A stretch of DNA of 46,417 nt. Origin: Candidatus Obscuribacter sp. (GTDB taxonomy: Bacteria; Cyanobacteriota; Vampirovibrionia; Obscuribacterales; Obscuribacteraceae). A model generated the notes under the pieces. That model had not been told where the DNA came from. It saw nothing but the letters and a program-made list of their open reading frames with translations, and searched no databases. Within the stretch, counting starts at the first letter, position 1, and every line of letters starts with the position of its first letter. The DNA lies in NCBI GenBank assembly GCA_021772135.1, contig JADYXQ010000103.1:1-46417 (forward strand). The letters run 5' to 3'. Below are positions 1 through 9,638 of this stretch, piece after piece. A program made the position numbers and the translations under genes.

Positions 1-1861
1 CATAACCGCCTTCATATCCGCCGCCTTCGCCGCCTTCACCACCACCCTCTTCACCGCCGCCGCGCTGATGCGCTGCTTGCTGCAAGAGAACCAGTGCGCC
101 GCGAAGTTCGTTCATGATGCTCTTGATGGTTTCAAGATCGGCTTCATCTTTGAGCTTGTCGCGCAGATCGGAAACGAGCATTTCGCATCGTGCTTTTTCT
201 GCAGGAGTAACTCTGTCGCCAAGTTCTTTGACCTGACGTTCAACGGCATAACAAATGCTGTCGGCTTCGTTTCTGACGTCGGCTTCTTCTTTGCGCTTTC
301 TGTCGTCCTGAGCATAAGACTCGGCTTCGCGAATGGCGCGTTCGATATCTTCTTTGACCAGGTTGGTAGAAGCGGTAATTGTGATGCGCTGCTCTTTTCC
401 GGTTGATTGGTCGCGAGCGGTGACGTTCATAATACCGTTAGCGTCAATGTCGAAAGTTACTTCGACTTTTGGCACGCCGCGCTGTGATGGAGGAATACCA
501 TCAAGTCGGAAGTTACCCAGAAGTTTGTTGTCGCGAGCCATCGGGCGCTCACCCTGGAAGACGTAGATGTCTACTGCAGTTTGATTATCATCAGCGGTTG
601 AGAACACTTCAGTTTTGCGAGTTGGAATAGTGGTGTTGCGATCGACCAGTTTGGTCATGACACCACCCATGGTCTCAATACCAAGTGATAGCGGAGTAAC
701 GTCAAGGAGCACTACGCCCTTAACTTCACCACCGAGCACACCGGCTTGAATCGCCGCTCCAACTGCCACCACTTCGTCTGGGTTGACGGTCTGGTTTGGC
801 TCTTTGCCGCCGGTTACTTGTTTAACCAGTTCTTGTACGGCTGGAATACGAGTGGAACCACCTACCAGTACAACTTCATCGAGATTGTCGTATGTGAGCT
901 TGGCATCTTTCAATGCTTGCTCCATCGGCATGCGGCAACGTTCTACAAGATGTCTTGTCAGTTCGTTGAAGCGAGCTCTCGAGAGTTTCATCTCTAAGTG
1001 CTTCGGCCCTGAGGCGTCAGCTGTGATGAAAGGTAGAGAAATATTGGTTTCGGTTACTGACGAAACTTCGATCTTGGCTTTTTCTGCGGCTTCAGTCAAA
1101 CGTTGCAGCGCTTGACGGTCTTTGCGCAGGTCAATGCCTTCCAGATTCATGAATTCATCGGCAACCCAGGTAACTACACAGTGGTCGAAGTCGTCTCCGC
1201 CCAGGTGCGTGTCGCCGGAAGTGGATTTAACTTCGAAAACGCCGTCGCCCACTTCTAGAATAGAAACGTCGAAGGTACCGCCGCCTAAGTCGAATACCAG
1301 AATGGTTTCGTTATCTTTTTTATCAAGACCGTATGCAAGCGCTGCTGCCGTCGGCTCGTTGATGATTCTCAAAACTTCCAGACCGGCAATGGTGCCGGCG
1401 TTCTTTGTTGATTGGCGCTGGGAGTCATTGAAATAAGCAGGAACGGTAATTACCGCTGAAGTTACTTTTTCACCCAGATACTTTTCAGCATCTTCTTTGA
1501 GCTTACGTAAAATCATGGCTGAAATTTCTTCAGGCGAATATTCTTTGCCTTGAATTGAAACCTTACAGCCGCCGTCTGCGCCTTCCTTAACTTTGTAGGA
1601 GACGATTTTCTTTTCTGAATCTACTTCAGAGAAGCGGCGTCCCACAAAACGTTTAATTGAATAAACAGTGTTCTCAGGATTCAGCACCGCCTGTCGCCGT
1701 GCAAGTTGACCGACTAAGCGTTCACCAGATTTGGTGAATGCCACGACCGACGGAGTTGTTCTACCACCTTCAGCGTTAGAAACTACGGTAGGCTGACCGC
1801 CCTCCATAACCGCGACGACTGAGTTGGTGGTTCCCAAATCAATGCCTACTGACTTACCCAT
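1..1861 (-). CDS. dnaK: Molecular chaperone DnaK (Hsp70), 3' end outside the window
   Basis: ATP-dependent cytosolic chaperone that binds exposed hydrophobic segments with DnaJ and GrpE. The frame is open for 620 codons from ATG at 1861 to the left edge, so only the last few residues are missing. The N-terminus reads [20 protein letters not shown], the phosphate-1 loop of Hsp70, and the nucleotide-binding and substrate-binding domains follow. The end visible here is a Gly/Glu-rich tail (repeated GGGEGGEGG-type runs, positions 2-62), as in many cyanobacterial and other bacterial DnaK proteins in place of the EEVD-like end. The start is supported by an AAGGGAG ribosome binding site at 1873-1879. 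Neither grpE nor dnaJ is next to it upstream. The family call is certain; which paralogue it is cannot be told. Confidence 0.97.
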   Translation of the reverse strand, partial: MGKSVGIDLGTTNSVVAVMEGGQPTVVSNAEGGRTTPSVVAFTKSGERLVGQLARRQAVLNPENTVYSIKRFVGRRFSEVDSEKKIVSYKVKEGADGGCKVSIQGKEYSPEEISAMILRKLKEDAEKYLGEKVTSAVITVPAYFNDSQRQSTKNAGTIAGLEVLRIINEPTAAALAYGLDKKDNETILVFDLGGGTFDVSILEVGDGVFEVKSTSGDTHLGGDDFDHCVVTWVADEFMNLEGIDLRKDRQALQRLTEAAEKAKIEVSSVTETNISLPFITADASGPKHLEMKLSRARFNELTRHLVERCRMPMEQALKDAKLTYDNLDEVVLVGGSTRIPAVQELVKQVTGGKEPNQTVNPDEVVAVGAAIQAGVLGGEVKGVVLLDVTPLSLGIETMGGVMTKLVDRNTTIPTRKTEVFSTADDNQTAVDIYVFQGERPMARDNKLLGNFRLDGIPPSQRGVPKVEVTFDIDANGIMNVTARDQSTGKEQRITITASTNLVKEDIERAIREAESYAQDDRKRKEEADVRNEADSICYAVERQVKELGDRVTPAEKARCEMLVSDLRDKLKDEADLETIKSIMNELRGALVLLQQAAHQRGGGEEGGGEGGEGGGYEGGY

Positions 1862-1917
1862 ATACTTTGAAACTCCCTTCGGACCTACTTGAAAGCTCAG
1901 GCTGGAGACCCCAAGAA

Positions 1918-1923
1918 ATTATA
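1918..1923 (-). promoter_or_regulatory. Candidate -10 box of dnaK
   Basis: A perfect TATAAT on the minus strand lies about 57 bases upstream of the dnaK ATG and would give a leader of about 50 nt. No good -35 is present at 16-18 bases. The placement is inferred from the consensus only. Confidence 0.4.
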
Positions 1924-1974
1924 CTTGGGATAGCGCTCTGAACCGAGAACAAAACCTATAGTTTCTTGCTCGTC

Positions 1975-1995
1975 TTTTACTGATAACCAGTAAAA
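1975..1995. repeat. Inverted repeat upstream of dnaK
   Basis: TTTTACTG, five bases, then CAGTAAAA: a perfect 8-bp dyad in the 297-base gap between dnaK and the upstream gene. It is not followed by a T-run in the minus direction, so it is unlikely to be a terminator. It does not match the CIRCE operator (TTAGCACTC-N9-GAGTGCTAA). It could be an operator. The rest of gap 1862-2158 shows nothing else I recognise. Confidence 0.4.
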
Positions 1996-2158
1996 ACCTC
2001 TTTTATACAACGCAACTCTGGTAATAGACCCATGATGCCAATTCGGCTGGGCTGTGAACTCAAACTTATACAAAGATTCATATTCGCTAATTCAACAGAT
2101 TTCAAACTCCTATTTTGACGAAATAATCAAAGCGCAGGCCAAGAGGAGTTGAAAAGCG

Positions 2159-3715
2159 TCAACCCTGCTGTCCGCGAGGCGGTCTGGCCAGAGCCAACAT
2201 CGCACCCATGGTGGGCACATCGTCAGGAATTGACCCAACACCTACCGAAGCCAGCACCGGATAGCCACCAAAACCTGAACTTAAGGGAGTGGTCATGAGC
2301 ATTTCCGCCAGACGAGCGGCAAAATTCTTAGCTGAAGTGCTTTCGGTTTCAGGGAGCAATAAAGCAAAGCCAAAGGTCTCGTAATGAGCAAAGACGTCAG
2401 TTTTTCGCTTCAACTTATTGATGCGCTCGGCCACTTCTTTCACGGCGGCAATGGGTAAAGGTTCGGGCATAGCGGTGGGATCCATGGGCCTGATGCTTAA
2501 CTCCAGCAAAATCACCGACACCGGCCGGCCAAAACGTTCGTAGCGCTGAAATTCACGCTCTAATAAATATAGAAAGGCAGGATAAGTAAACAAACCTGAA
2601 TCTTGCCGCATCAGCGCCCGCTCAGCAGCCCGGGCCTGGGTCCAATCGATATCCGCTTCCACCAGCGGCTTATCTTTTGAATCAGGCAACTGATCGACGA
2701 AAGTGACCAAGTTACAGGTGGCGAAGTTAAATATTATCGGCACCCACTTCTGTTTATTTAAATTGAACTTGCGCAAAATATCGATCAGACGACTTTTGTT
2801 GTCGATCATTTGATACATGCGCTTTTGCAAAGTCATGTCTGCGCCGGTGCCTTTCTCAAGCATTTGCTCAAAAAGCTGCTCGGTTATCGAAGGATGGTTA
2901 CGCAACAGATAACTCTGGTCGCCAATATTTTTTTGCTTGAGCAAACGATACTGGTCGTCAAGAGCGGCGCCTTCCATCAGTAAAGTGTCTAACCGCTTCT
3001 TAATGGTGACGGTTTCAAATTTGGCTTCAGGGTAAAAACGAAACTCGCCTTCTTCCCAGCCGACCAGTTCAATAAGTGCTGACGGACCTTCAAGAATGCC
3101 TAAAATGCAGTGAATAGGCGTGCCGTCATCAAAATAAACCGTGGCATTTTCAGTTGGATTTTCGACATCCAAACGGCCCGTGCCTTTGCTCATTCCGATA
3201 GATTGCAAAACGTTAGGAATTTGCATGTTGAGCAAATCGCCTTCCAGAGTGGCTTTGCCTCGCATGCGAATAGTATTTATTTGCGCGTCGATGTCAGGCA
3301 AATTCATGCCCATACTCATGCTTTGGGTCTGGCTTTGACTCTGACTCATGCCTTGACTCTGAGTTTGAAAATTGGCCTGACTGCGCAGAGCCACCGGCTT
3401 CAAATCAAAACCAGGAAACTGAGCTGTAATCAGCTGGTGAATAAAACCAGGATCAAGTGAAACTTGATCCCAAACCAGCATAGAAGTGGAACCATCGCCG
3501 CGATAGAGGGCCCAATGAAGATCGCCCTTGCCGCGGTCTTTAAAAACAGCCAGAGATAATTCTTCGGGAGGGTCGCCAAAAGGTAGCTGGGTAGTACGAC
3601 CCGGCGATTTCAGACTTTCCGCCTGCATGCTATGAAGTTGTTTTAGCGTAGGCAAACTGTCCTGCTTGGGCAGGTTATTGATGCCTCGCTCTTCTGACTT
3701 GCGATTTCCCAGCAT
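2159..3715 (-). CDS. PATAN (DUF4388) protein with degenerate GGDEF-like domain
   Basis: Probable signalling protein of 518 aa. Residues about 155-250 form a PATAN/DUF4388 module (LEGDL, then IPNVLQSIGMSKGTGRLDV, a YFDDGTPIH strand and a GWEEGEFRFYPE end). That family is common in cyanobacterial two-component proteins such as PatA. A Gln/Ser/Met-rich linker (about 113-137) precedes it. Residues about 375-505 look like a diguanylate cyclase fold, but the signature is lost: where active enzymes have Y-GGDEF-ALLLPE, this one has Y445-ETFGF-ALLLPE, so cyclic-di-GMP synthesis is not expected. There is no signal peptide. The gene stands alone between dnaK and a metallo-hydrolase. The domain assignment comes from motifs; the physiological role is unknown. 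Confidence 0.75.
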   Translation of the reverse strand: MLGNRKSEERGINNLPKQDSLPTLKQLHSMQAESLKSPGRTTQLPFGDPPEELSLAVFKDRGKGDLHWALYRGDGSTSMLVWDQVSLDPGFIHQLITAQFPGFDLKPVALRSQANFQTQSQGMSQSQSQTQSMSMGMNLPDIDAQINTIRMRGKATLEGDLLNMQIPNVLQSIGMSKGTGRLDVENPTENATVYFDDGTPIHCILGILEGPSALIELVGWEEGEFRFYPEAKFETVTIKKRLDTLLMEGAALDDQYRLLKQKNIGDQSYLLRNHPSITEQLFEQMLEKGTGADMTLQKRMYQMIDNKSRLIDILRKFNLNKQKWVPIIFNFATCNLVTFVDQLPDSKDKPLVEADIDWTQARAAERALMRQDSGLFTYPAFLYLLEREFQRYERFGRPVSVILLELSIRPMDPTAMPEPLPIAAVKEVAERINKLKRKTDVFAHYETFGFALLLPETESTSAKNFAARLAEMLMTTPLSSGFGGYPVLASVGVGSIPDDVPTMGAMLALARPPRGQQG

Positions 3716-3906
3716 AAGAACGACTTACTATTAACTCGCGAACTTGTAGTTTCCCATCACCATGACCAGGTTGCCAAGCCAAGCGAAAATTTTGGCGCAA
3801 CCGGCTAACAATGTTTTACCCGAAAAACAAATAATTGCTCTCTTCTTATCTTACTAATATAAAAAGCAGAAGGAAAATCACCACAGGCAGGGCTGTATTG
3901 GTTGAG

Positions 3907-4656
3907 CTAAACCAGCTCTGGCTGTCCTTTTATATCATCTGAAGCTAAAAGCAATTCACCGATGGCCAGAGCCTTAACTTCAACGGCTGAGCTGGTATCG
4001 CGCGCCAAATTAAGTAAGTCAGACGACTGATAACGAAAAAATACCTGATCTTTGAGCGGCTGCCAGTGCATCGGCACCAGACATTTGGCTCCAATTTCCT
4101 CAGCAATTTTGAGAGCTTCCGCCGGTTTGGCGGTGGCATATTTGCCACCAATGGGCAAAAGCGCGGTGTGAACTGATTTTCCTGCCAGAGCCTGAGCAAT
4201 GAGCGGCGTATAAATTGTCGCCCCCGAATGATAGTAGCCGGCAAAGTAATAACCGTTCACCGGTTTACCCGGCGCAGAGCTACGAGCAAACAGGGCCATA
4301 ATCGTCTTGCCAAGCCGATTTAAGGGATGGTGAGCGGGAATGGCGGTAATTTCCACACCCTTGAAAACAATCGTCTGATGATGATCGACAACAATAAGTT
4401 TTTCAGCAGGAATTTTTCGACGCTTTGCCAACCACTGCATCAGCGGCCGCGGACCGGCAAAGTGACAATCCCAGGTGTCATAAAGTTTGCGCGCCATCAA
4501 GGCACCATGATCAAAGTGCCCGTGGCTGAAGAGAACAAGGTCGGCTTTAGGTAACTTACCGAGATCTACTGGAGCTTGCAAATACGGGTCAGTATAGATG
4601 CAAAGATTACCAATTTCGAATTTTACGGCACTGTGACCTAAAAAGGTTAGATTCAA
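3907..4656 (-). CDS. Metallo-beta-lactamase-fold hydrolase, UlaG/UPF0173-like
   Basis: Cytosolic metal-dependent hydrolase of 249 aa, a typical length for the UlaG/UPF0173 family. It starts with the strand MNLTFLGHSAVKFEIG and carries the metal motif SHGHFDH (H45, H47, D49, H50). H109/H110 in IPAHHP, H143 in YYHSGATIY and H197 in VPMHW are further ligand candidates. Family members include L-ascorbate-6-phosphate lactonase and NAPE-PLD-like enzymes, but the substrate cannot be read from sequence. It is divergent from the secreted protein at 4731, with a gap of about 70 bases that must hold both promoters. No operon partner is visible. Confidence 0.85.
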   Translation of the reverse strand: MNLTFLGHSAVKFEIGNLCIYTDPYLQAPVDLGKLPKADLVLFSHGHFDHGALMARKLYDTWDCHFAGPRPLMQWLAKRRKIPAEKLIVVDHHQTIVFKGVEITAIPAHHPLNRLGKTIMALFARSSAPGKPVNGYYFAGYYHSGATIYTPLIAQALAGKSVHTALLPIGGKYATAKPAEALKIAEEIGAKCLVPMHWQPLKDQVFFRYQSSDLLNLARDTSSAVEVKALAIGELLLASDDIKGQPELV

Positions 4657-4730
4657 AGAACTTCTCCAGACGGCTCCGCTTGTACAATCAGAGCCTGATA
4701 ATTATCCATACCACTTCAGGTTCTATTCAA

Positions 4731-6347
4731 ATGAGAAGACCACTAACTATTCTTTCAGGAGTGCTTGCACTTTCGCTAATTGTATCCGCATCTCTTAGTG
4801 CTCCGTCGCAAGCCGCACCACAGCCTAAGGAATGGGTCAAATATTTGAGCCCCATGAAGCGTGATACCTACACGCTCAACAAAGGCCAAGACCGAGCAAT
4901 CAAGAAAAAAGGTTTCAAGAGCACGATTGTAGCCGGTGCCAAACCGGTTTCAAATCGCGAACTTGGTTATTTTGCCCTGCTTGATACCGCCACCGTCAAA
5001 AGTGAACTGGCAGGCAAACACGAACTGATTGACAAAATGCTCGACAAGCAAGACGTCAACGGTCTCTCCGTTATTCTACCCTGGCGCGATCTGGCACCTG
5101 AAGAAGAAAAATATGACTGGTCAAAAATCGACAAATTACTGGCCATTTGCAAAGAAAAGAATAAAACTCTAATTCTCAGAGTCTCCACTTGCGGTGCTGA
5201 CAACTCGGCAGACTCAGACACCCCTAACTGGGTTTTTGATGCTGGCGTTAAATCAATCACCTATAAGGGTCCAGATGGTAAAGACCACAAGATGCCAATT
5301 TTCTGGGATTCAACCTACCTGGCCAAATGGGGCAACTTTGTCACCGACTTGGGCGCCAAGTTCGACAAGAATGAAACCCTACACAGCGTCGGCATTACCG
5401 GCGGTGGCATTCTCGGTAGTACTCCAGTAGTGCCTGAAATGAGCATTCCGCAAAATCATGATGCCTACAAGGTTTTAGAAACTAAACTGACTACCGACCA
5501 CGGCATGAGTCAGAGACAACTGGTAGAGCACTGGAAATATGTAGCAGACATTTTCCCTAAAGCTTTCCCCACAAGCCGCCTCAATTTCGATATCGAGCCC
5601 ACTACGCCAAACCGCGCCGGACAAGACAGTCTTGACGAAATTACTGATTATCTTGTTTATCGTTATGGTCAGCGCATTTATTTGACCAGACAAAATATTC
5701 AAGACGCCAAACACGGCTTCGATCAATATCGCGTGCTGCTCAAATTCCACGGCGATACGTTGACAGGCTATCAGTTGCAACCAACCGTCACTCCCGATGA
5801 GCTGACCAAACTAGCTAAGAATGCCCTCGACGACGGTGTCAGTTTTGTTGAAGTGCCTGTAGCAATACTCAACTCTGATGATGAATCAATCAAAAAGGCC
5901 TTGACCGATATTCGCACTCATCTGGGCTATCAGTTGGTATCACAGAAGGTGACCTTACCTGCCGATGTAAAAGCCGGCGATAAGCTCAAAGCCTCGTTCA
6001 CCTTTGCCAATCTCGGCGCTGCCAGCGCCTTGCGGCCAGTGAGAAATCTAGACCGCGACATTGCTTCCAGCTATATCGTGCAAATCGAATTGCAAGATCA
6101 AAGTGGTAAACCAGCTGCCTTGTTGCGTCACACACCGTCCACGCCAACTAATAAATGGAAATCAGGTCAACCTATTACCTGGGATTTTGATTTGCAGACA
6201 CCAAAACAGCTCAAGCCAGGCGAATACACGGCCTACCTATCGTTAATCGAACCTGACACAAAACGCAAAATTCAAATTTTGAACGCTCTTTCGGCCGATC
6301 CGATTGCCGAATCTGACCTCAATGTGGGCAAATTGAAAGTGCTGTAA
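4731..6347 (+). CDS. Secreted protein with glycoside-hydrolase-like TIM barrel
   Basis: Exported protein of 538 aa. I start it at ATG 4731, where MRRPLTILSGVLALSLIVSA then SAPSQAA form a clear signal peptide; a TTG at 4680 in the same frame would add 17 unlikely residues. The mature part has a beta-galactosidase/GH42-like pattern: GLSVILPWRDLAPEEEKYDW, then DKLLAICKEKNKTLILRV, then an acidic strand RLNFDIEP. This resembles the (beta/alpha)8 barrels of GH-A families. The last 120 residues (from about DVKAGDKLKASFTFANLG) look like an Ig-like beta-sandwich. I cannot assign catalytic acids, so enzymatic activity is inferred. No strong Shine-Dalgarno precedes the start. Confidence 0.6.
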   Translation: MRRPLTILSGVLALSLIVSASLSAPSQAAPQPKEWVKYLSPMKRDTYTLNKGQDRAIKKKGFKSTIVAGAKPVSNRELGYFALLDTATVKSELAGKHELIDKMLDKQDVNGLSVILPWRDLAPEEEKYDWSKIDKLLAICKEKNKTLILRVSTCGADNSADSDTPNWVFDAGVKSITYKGPDGKDHKMPIFWDSTYLAKWGNFVTDLGAKFDKNETLHSVGITGGGILGSTPVVPEMSIPQNHDAYKVLETKLTTDHGMSQRQLVEHWKYVADIFPKAFPTSRLNFDIEPTTPNRAGQDSLDEITDYLVYRYGQRIYLTRQNIQDAKHGFDQYRVLLKFHGDTLTGYQLQPTVTPDELTKLAKNALDDGVSFVEVPVAILNSDDESIKKALTDIRTHLGYQLVSQKVTLPADVKAGDKLKASFTFANLGAASALRPVRNLDRDIASSYIVQIELQDQSGKPAALLRHTPSTPTNKWKSGQPITWDFDLQTPKQLKPGEYTAYLSLIEPDTKRKIQILNALSADPIAESDLNVGKLKVL

Positions 6348-6372
6348 GCACTGCCCGTTAAATTTGAATTTG

Positions 6373-6413
6373 AAATAAAAGAAAGAGGAAGTGGAATTGG
6401 GGTTCACTTCCTC
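6373..6413 (-). terminator. Rho-independent terminator of the VIT-VWA gene
   Basis: A 9-bp stem (GAGGAAGTG at 6385-6393, CACTTCCTC at 6405-6413) with an 11-base loop. In the minus direction it is followed by a T-rich stretch (TTTCTTTTATTT, 6373-6384). It lies 30 bases beyond the stop of the VIT-VWA gene and between two convergent genes. Confidence 0.7.
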
Positions 6414-6444
6414 CTTCTAGCTTTAGATGGCTCTGAGAGACAAT

Positions 6445-9102
6445 TTAGAGAATGTCTTTCCAGAACTGATCAATTCTTCCTTGAGATTGCTTTTGCATTC
6501 CCTGACCATTGTCGTCAAGGCTGCCATTTTGAAAACGTTTCAATTCCAGATGCACAGCTTTGAGCTGTTCACCACAGGCAGTGGCAAGAAAATTGACTTG
6601 CTCTGCTCGCAGTTTATTGTCCAAGGCTTGCGTCAGATTAACCAGATGCCACTTGATTAAGCGGCCCAGGGTGCCTATCTCCATAGACAGATCGCTGCTT
6701 GAAACAAAAGCACTGAGATCAGCTTGAACTTTGCGCAAAGCCACTAAAATTTCTTCACTAGCAGCGGCGTCAATTTTTTCGTTGACCCTCTCGAGTTGCT
6801 TTTGCAAAGTTTGCAGCAAAGTCAAAAGCGCTTTTTGATCAGGATGCTCTCCGCCGCTCCATTGCTTAGCTACTGGCGGCCGGTCAGGGTTGTTGTAAAT
6901 TGAACCCCCACCACCAAACATCTGGGCGGGTGCCGCTGGAGCGCACGGGCTGGGCACAATCGGACTGAGGTTCATCCCTCCTTCTTCAAGTGGCCCACCA
7001 AAACATGCATCGCCCGCTTCTGGTGGAGTGGGCATTTCAAAGCGGCCGATGCTGGCTATGCCTGAACTACCGAATGTGACGCCGGACGCTGACCCCCAAC
7101 CGGAAGCAGCCGGTACGGCGGCGAACTGACCGGTTGACGCGCCCAAAACACCGGCGTTATGTGACCACTGGTCAGGCATTGATACCGGTTGCACCAGCAA
7201 GCGCGGATCACCGTCACTTACCACTGCCTGATCGATAGCAAGAAATGCAGTAAAGCGGGTCAGTAAACCATGAGCAAGTGCCAGTTCGACAATTTCTTTT
7301 TGCAGGTCGCGAGCATCATCGGCGTCAACTGAGCGAATCAAATCTTCGAGTTCGGCCACCCTCGCTCTGGCATAAAGTTGAGGCAGTGCAAGATTCTCAG
7401 TTGGCTGCAAATCTATCACTTGAGAATAGTTTTCAGTTTGCGCATTAGCATTGAGAAGATCGCCCCCAACCACAATTTGTTGCGGCACTTGATTGTGTTT
7501 GACTCTGAAGAAAATGGATGCCGGCCGCCCTTCAAAAAGATCTTGTGGCTTCGAAGGAGCTGCCGTGACGTCATCTTCTATTTGCAAATCAGTCAGGAGC
7601 GGCACGCCAATTTCGCGAGAAACATGGGTCAATGCTGATTCTAAAGCTTCACCGGCAGTGACGAGGCTGCAAGTGCCACCACCTAGATTCGCCAGTCGCT
7701 TCAAGAAACTGTCATGAACAGCGGTGTCGATGCCTACACTAAAGATGCGACTGTCGGCCATTTCTGTTTGGATGTACTTGAATATTTCGCCATCATTGCC
7801 GATTTGGCCGTCGGTAATAACCACCACAACGGCCTGTCTCCGTTTCTTTTTGCGCTTTTGCAGCATCATACCCACAGTCTCTAAAGCGCCGTGCATTTCG
7901 GTGCCGCCGCGCGCTTCGATTTTGCGCAGATAGGCCTGGCCTTTCTCTACTACTTTGAGGGAAGCCGGATAGAACCTGTCATTGTCGACATATCTCACGT
8001 CGTGAAACCATTCGATCTGGTCGTCGAAAGCACAGATGCTGAAACGGTCGCGCGGTGTCAAAGTATTGAGCAAGATTGAAAGAGCGTTGGCTGCCGAACT
8101 CATTTTCAGGCCATCCATCGAACCCGACCGGTCAAGCAGAAAAACAATATCTCGCGGGGCTAGATATGTCTCATTTTCTGCCTTGGCCGGTGGATTGATC
8201 GAAACCATACCGTAACAGTATTTTTCACCGCTTATCTCTACGGCGGCTTGGCTGATCAGACCGATGGAGCTCATGGCGCCCTGAGCCAGTTTCCACGATA
8301 AAACAAAATCGCGGTTAAGAATCTCTTTTTCTTTCGCTAAGGTGACTGTAATGCTGTTCTTTTTGAAAGAAGATTTGACCGCATGCTGCGAGCAAGTGAG
8401 GTCGACAACTTCGTCTTCTCCCGCCATCTGAAGATTTACTGTCAAAGTAAAATCTACTTTTTCATCAAATCCCGAAGCCAGGCGAGGTGGGCTAATGCGA
8501 GAGGCGTCGGGCACAAGGTTGGTATCAAGCTCAACGCCATCGCCAACTGCAAGTCGGTTTAAAGGCATGCCGGGAATATATCTTGGTGCCACCACAAGCG
8601 GTAGCCTGATTTCGGTCAGACCACTGGCAAAATAGGTGAGTCTTTCGCTATAGATGATGGTGACGGTAATTTCTTCACCAGGCATAATATTGCCCACTTG
8701 AGCGGTGAAAACATCATCGCGCTCTTGCTCGAGAATGGCCGCACGCTTACCATCCGTTATTGCCTGGGCATAGTCTTTTCGAGCTTTGCCCCGTTCTTTA
8801 ATAACACCATCAATGGTGCGCTTGCCCACTTTCATTTGAAATTTGCTTACTGCCGACGAGCCGGCCAGGGGAAAAATGTAAACTGCCTCTATCGGCTCTT
8901 GCAATAAATTGACAAAAGTTTGAGTGACTTTGACTGAAGCGATGCGTTCAACCACATCAGCTTCTACTGATACTCTTGCCAGGGGCAGAGCCGGTGTACG
9001 ACCGCGGTCGCATGCATTCTGGAAGCAGCCAAAACTGCGCGTCTGCTCGCCATCTTCACCAAGATTTTCAGTTAAGGGCAGTTCTGTAGCTATTCTGGTC
9101 AT
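6445..9102 (-). CDS. VIT and von Willebrand factor A domain protein
   Basis: An 885-aa protein of the inter-alpha-trypsin-inhibitor heavy-chain-like family. Residues about 38-165 are a VIT domain (VERIASVKVTQTFVNLLQ, YIFPLAG, GKARKDYAQA). A VWA domain follows from about 317 with an intact metal-ion-dependent adhesion site, D324-R-S326-G-S328. The C-terminal third is a Gly/Pro/Ala-rich linker followed by a helical, coiled-coil-like end (from about LLTLLQTLQKQLERVNEKID). No signal peptide or membrane segment is evident, so it is probably cytoplasmic, unlike most VIT-VWA proteins. It overlaps the MerR gene by four bases and is surely co-translated with it. The role is unknown; VWA proteins often scaffold metal-dependent complexes. 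Confidence 0.85.
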   Translation of the reverse strand: MTRIATELPLTENLGEDGEQTRSFGCFQNACDRGRTPALPLARVSVEADVVERIASVKVTQTFVNLLQEPIEAVYIFPLAGSSAVSKFQMKVGKRTIDGVIKERGKARKDYAQAITDGKRAAILEQERDDVFTAQVGNIMPGEEITVTIIYSERLTYFASGLTEIRLPLVVAPRYIPGMPLNRLAVGDGVELDTNLVPDASRISPPRLASGFDEKVDFTLTVNLQMAGEDEVVDLTCSQHAVKSSFKKNSITVTLAKEKEILNRDFVLSWKLAQGAMSSIGLISQAAVEISGEKYCYGMVSINPPAKAENETYLAPRDIVFLLDRSGSMDGLKMSSAANALSILLNTLTPRDRFSICAFDDQIEWFHDVRYVDNDRFYPASLKVVEKGQAYLRKIEARGGTEMHGALETVGMMLQKRKKKRRQAVVVVITDGQIGNDGEIFKYIQTEMADSRIFSVGIDTAVHDSFLKRLANLGGGTCSLVTAGEALESALTHVSREIGVPLLTDLQIEDDVTAAPSKPQDLFEGRPASIFFRVKHNQVPQQIVVGGDLLNANAQTENYSQVIDLQPTENLALPQLYARARVAELEDLIRSVDADDARDLQKEIVELALAHGLLTRFTAFLAIDQAVVSDGDPRLLVQPVSMPDQWSHNAGVLGASTGQFAAVPAASGWGSASGVTFGSSGIASIGRFEMPTPPEAGDACFGGPLEEGGMNLSPIVPSPCAPAAPAQMFGGGGSIYNNPDRPPVAKQWSGGEHPDQKALLTLLQTLQKQLERVNEKIDAAASEEILVALRKVQADLSAFVSSSDLSMEIGTLGRLIKWHLVNLTQALDNKLRAEQVNFLATACGEQLKAVHLELKRFQNGSLDDNGQGMQKQSQGRIDQFWKDIL

Positions 9103-9638
9103 TTGATTTCTCCCTTAATAGATAAGACCTTCAAGGCTATTTCTATACGTTCTTTCAACTCTTCGCTGCTGAGGCCGGTGTTGTAATCATCTGCCACTGT
9201 CAGCTTCAAACCGGGCTCCAGGACTATCTCTCTAAAAACGCGGGCCACGGGTGCAGCCGGCTCATATTTTGTGTTTTTGTTATTGAAGGCAATTGATTCG
9301 AGTAGGGCGCCAAGTTCAGATTCACTCAAGCCGTAAAGTTTTTCTTGAATGGTCGCCAGGGGCAGCTGAAGCCCTTGCAACGCCTTAATGGCAAGCAACT
9401 GCAAGAGGTGTTTCTGGCCGTATTTGGCCTGGCGATTTTCGATCAGGGGCCGGTCGAGTAAGCCAAGCGTGGTGTAGTACCTAATTGTGCGCGAATCGGG
9501 TACCGCAGAAATGCGCTGGTCTTTGGGCGCACCGTGGAGACTCGAAGGGGCCACCAGGCCGTATTTGTCTAGTAGTCTCGCTACCTCTTGCGATACTTCC
9601 TCTAAACTGATCGGCTCTGTTTGAATTTCGATGCTCAT
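9099..9638 (-). CDS. MerR-family transcriptional regulator
   Basis: DNA-binding regulator of 179 aa. The helix-turn-helix and wing region reads SRTIRYYTTLGLLDRP...NRQAKYGQKHLLQLLAIKALQ, the MerR signature, though the HTH begins about 45 residues in, after an N-terminal extension. The C-terminal effector part has no Cys cluster, so a metal-sensing role is unlikely. I choose ATG 9638; TTG 9650 lies in the same frame but overlaps the predicted -10. No Shine-Dalgarno precedes either. The stop overlaps the VIT-VWA start by four bases, so the pair forms an operon. The dyad over its own promoter suggests autoregulation. Confidence 0.8.
   Translation of the reverse strand: MSIEIQTEPISLEEVSQEVARLLDKYGLVAPSSLHGAPKDQRISAVPDSRTIRYYTTLGLLDRPLIENRQAKYGQKHLLQLLAIKALQGLQLPLATIQEKLYGLSESELGALLESIAFNNKNTKYEPAAPVARVFREIVLEPGLKLTVADDYNTGLSSEELKERIEIALKVLSIKGEIK

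Noticed and set aside
68-1436. Several plus-strand frames in the first 1.4 kb
   Set aside because: All lie opposite dnaK, whose reading frame is intact from 1861 to the left edge.
1862-2158. CIRCE operator at dnaK
   Set aside because: TAGCGCTC near 1931 recalls one half of CIRCE, but the matching half at nine bases is absent.
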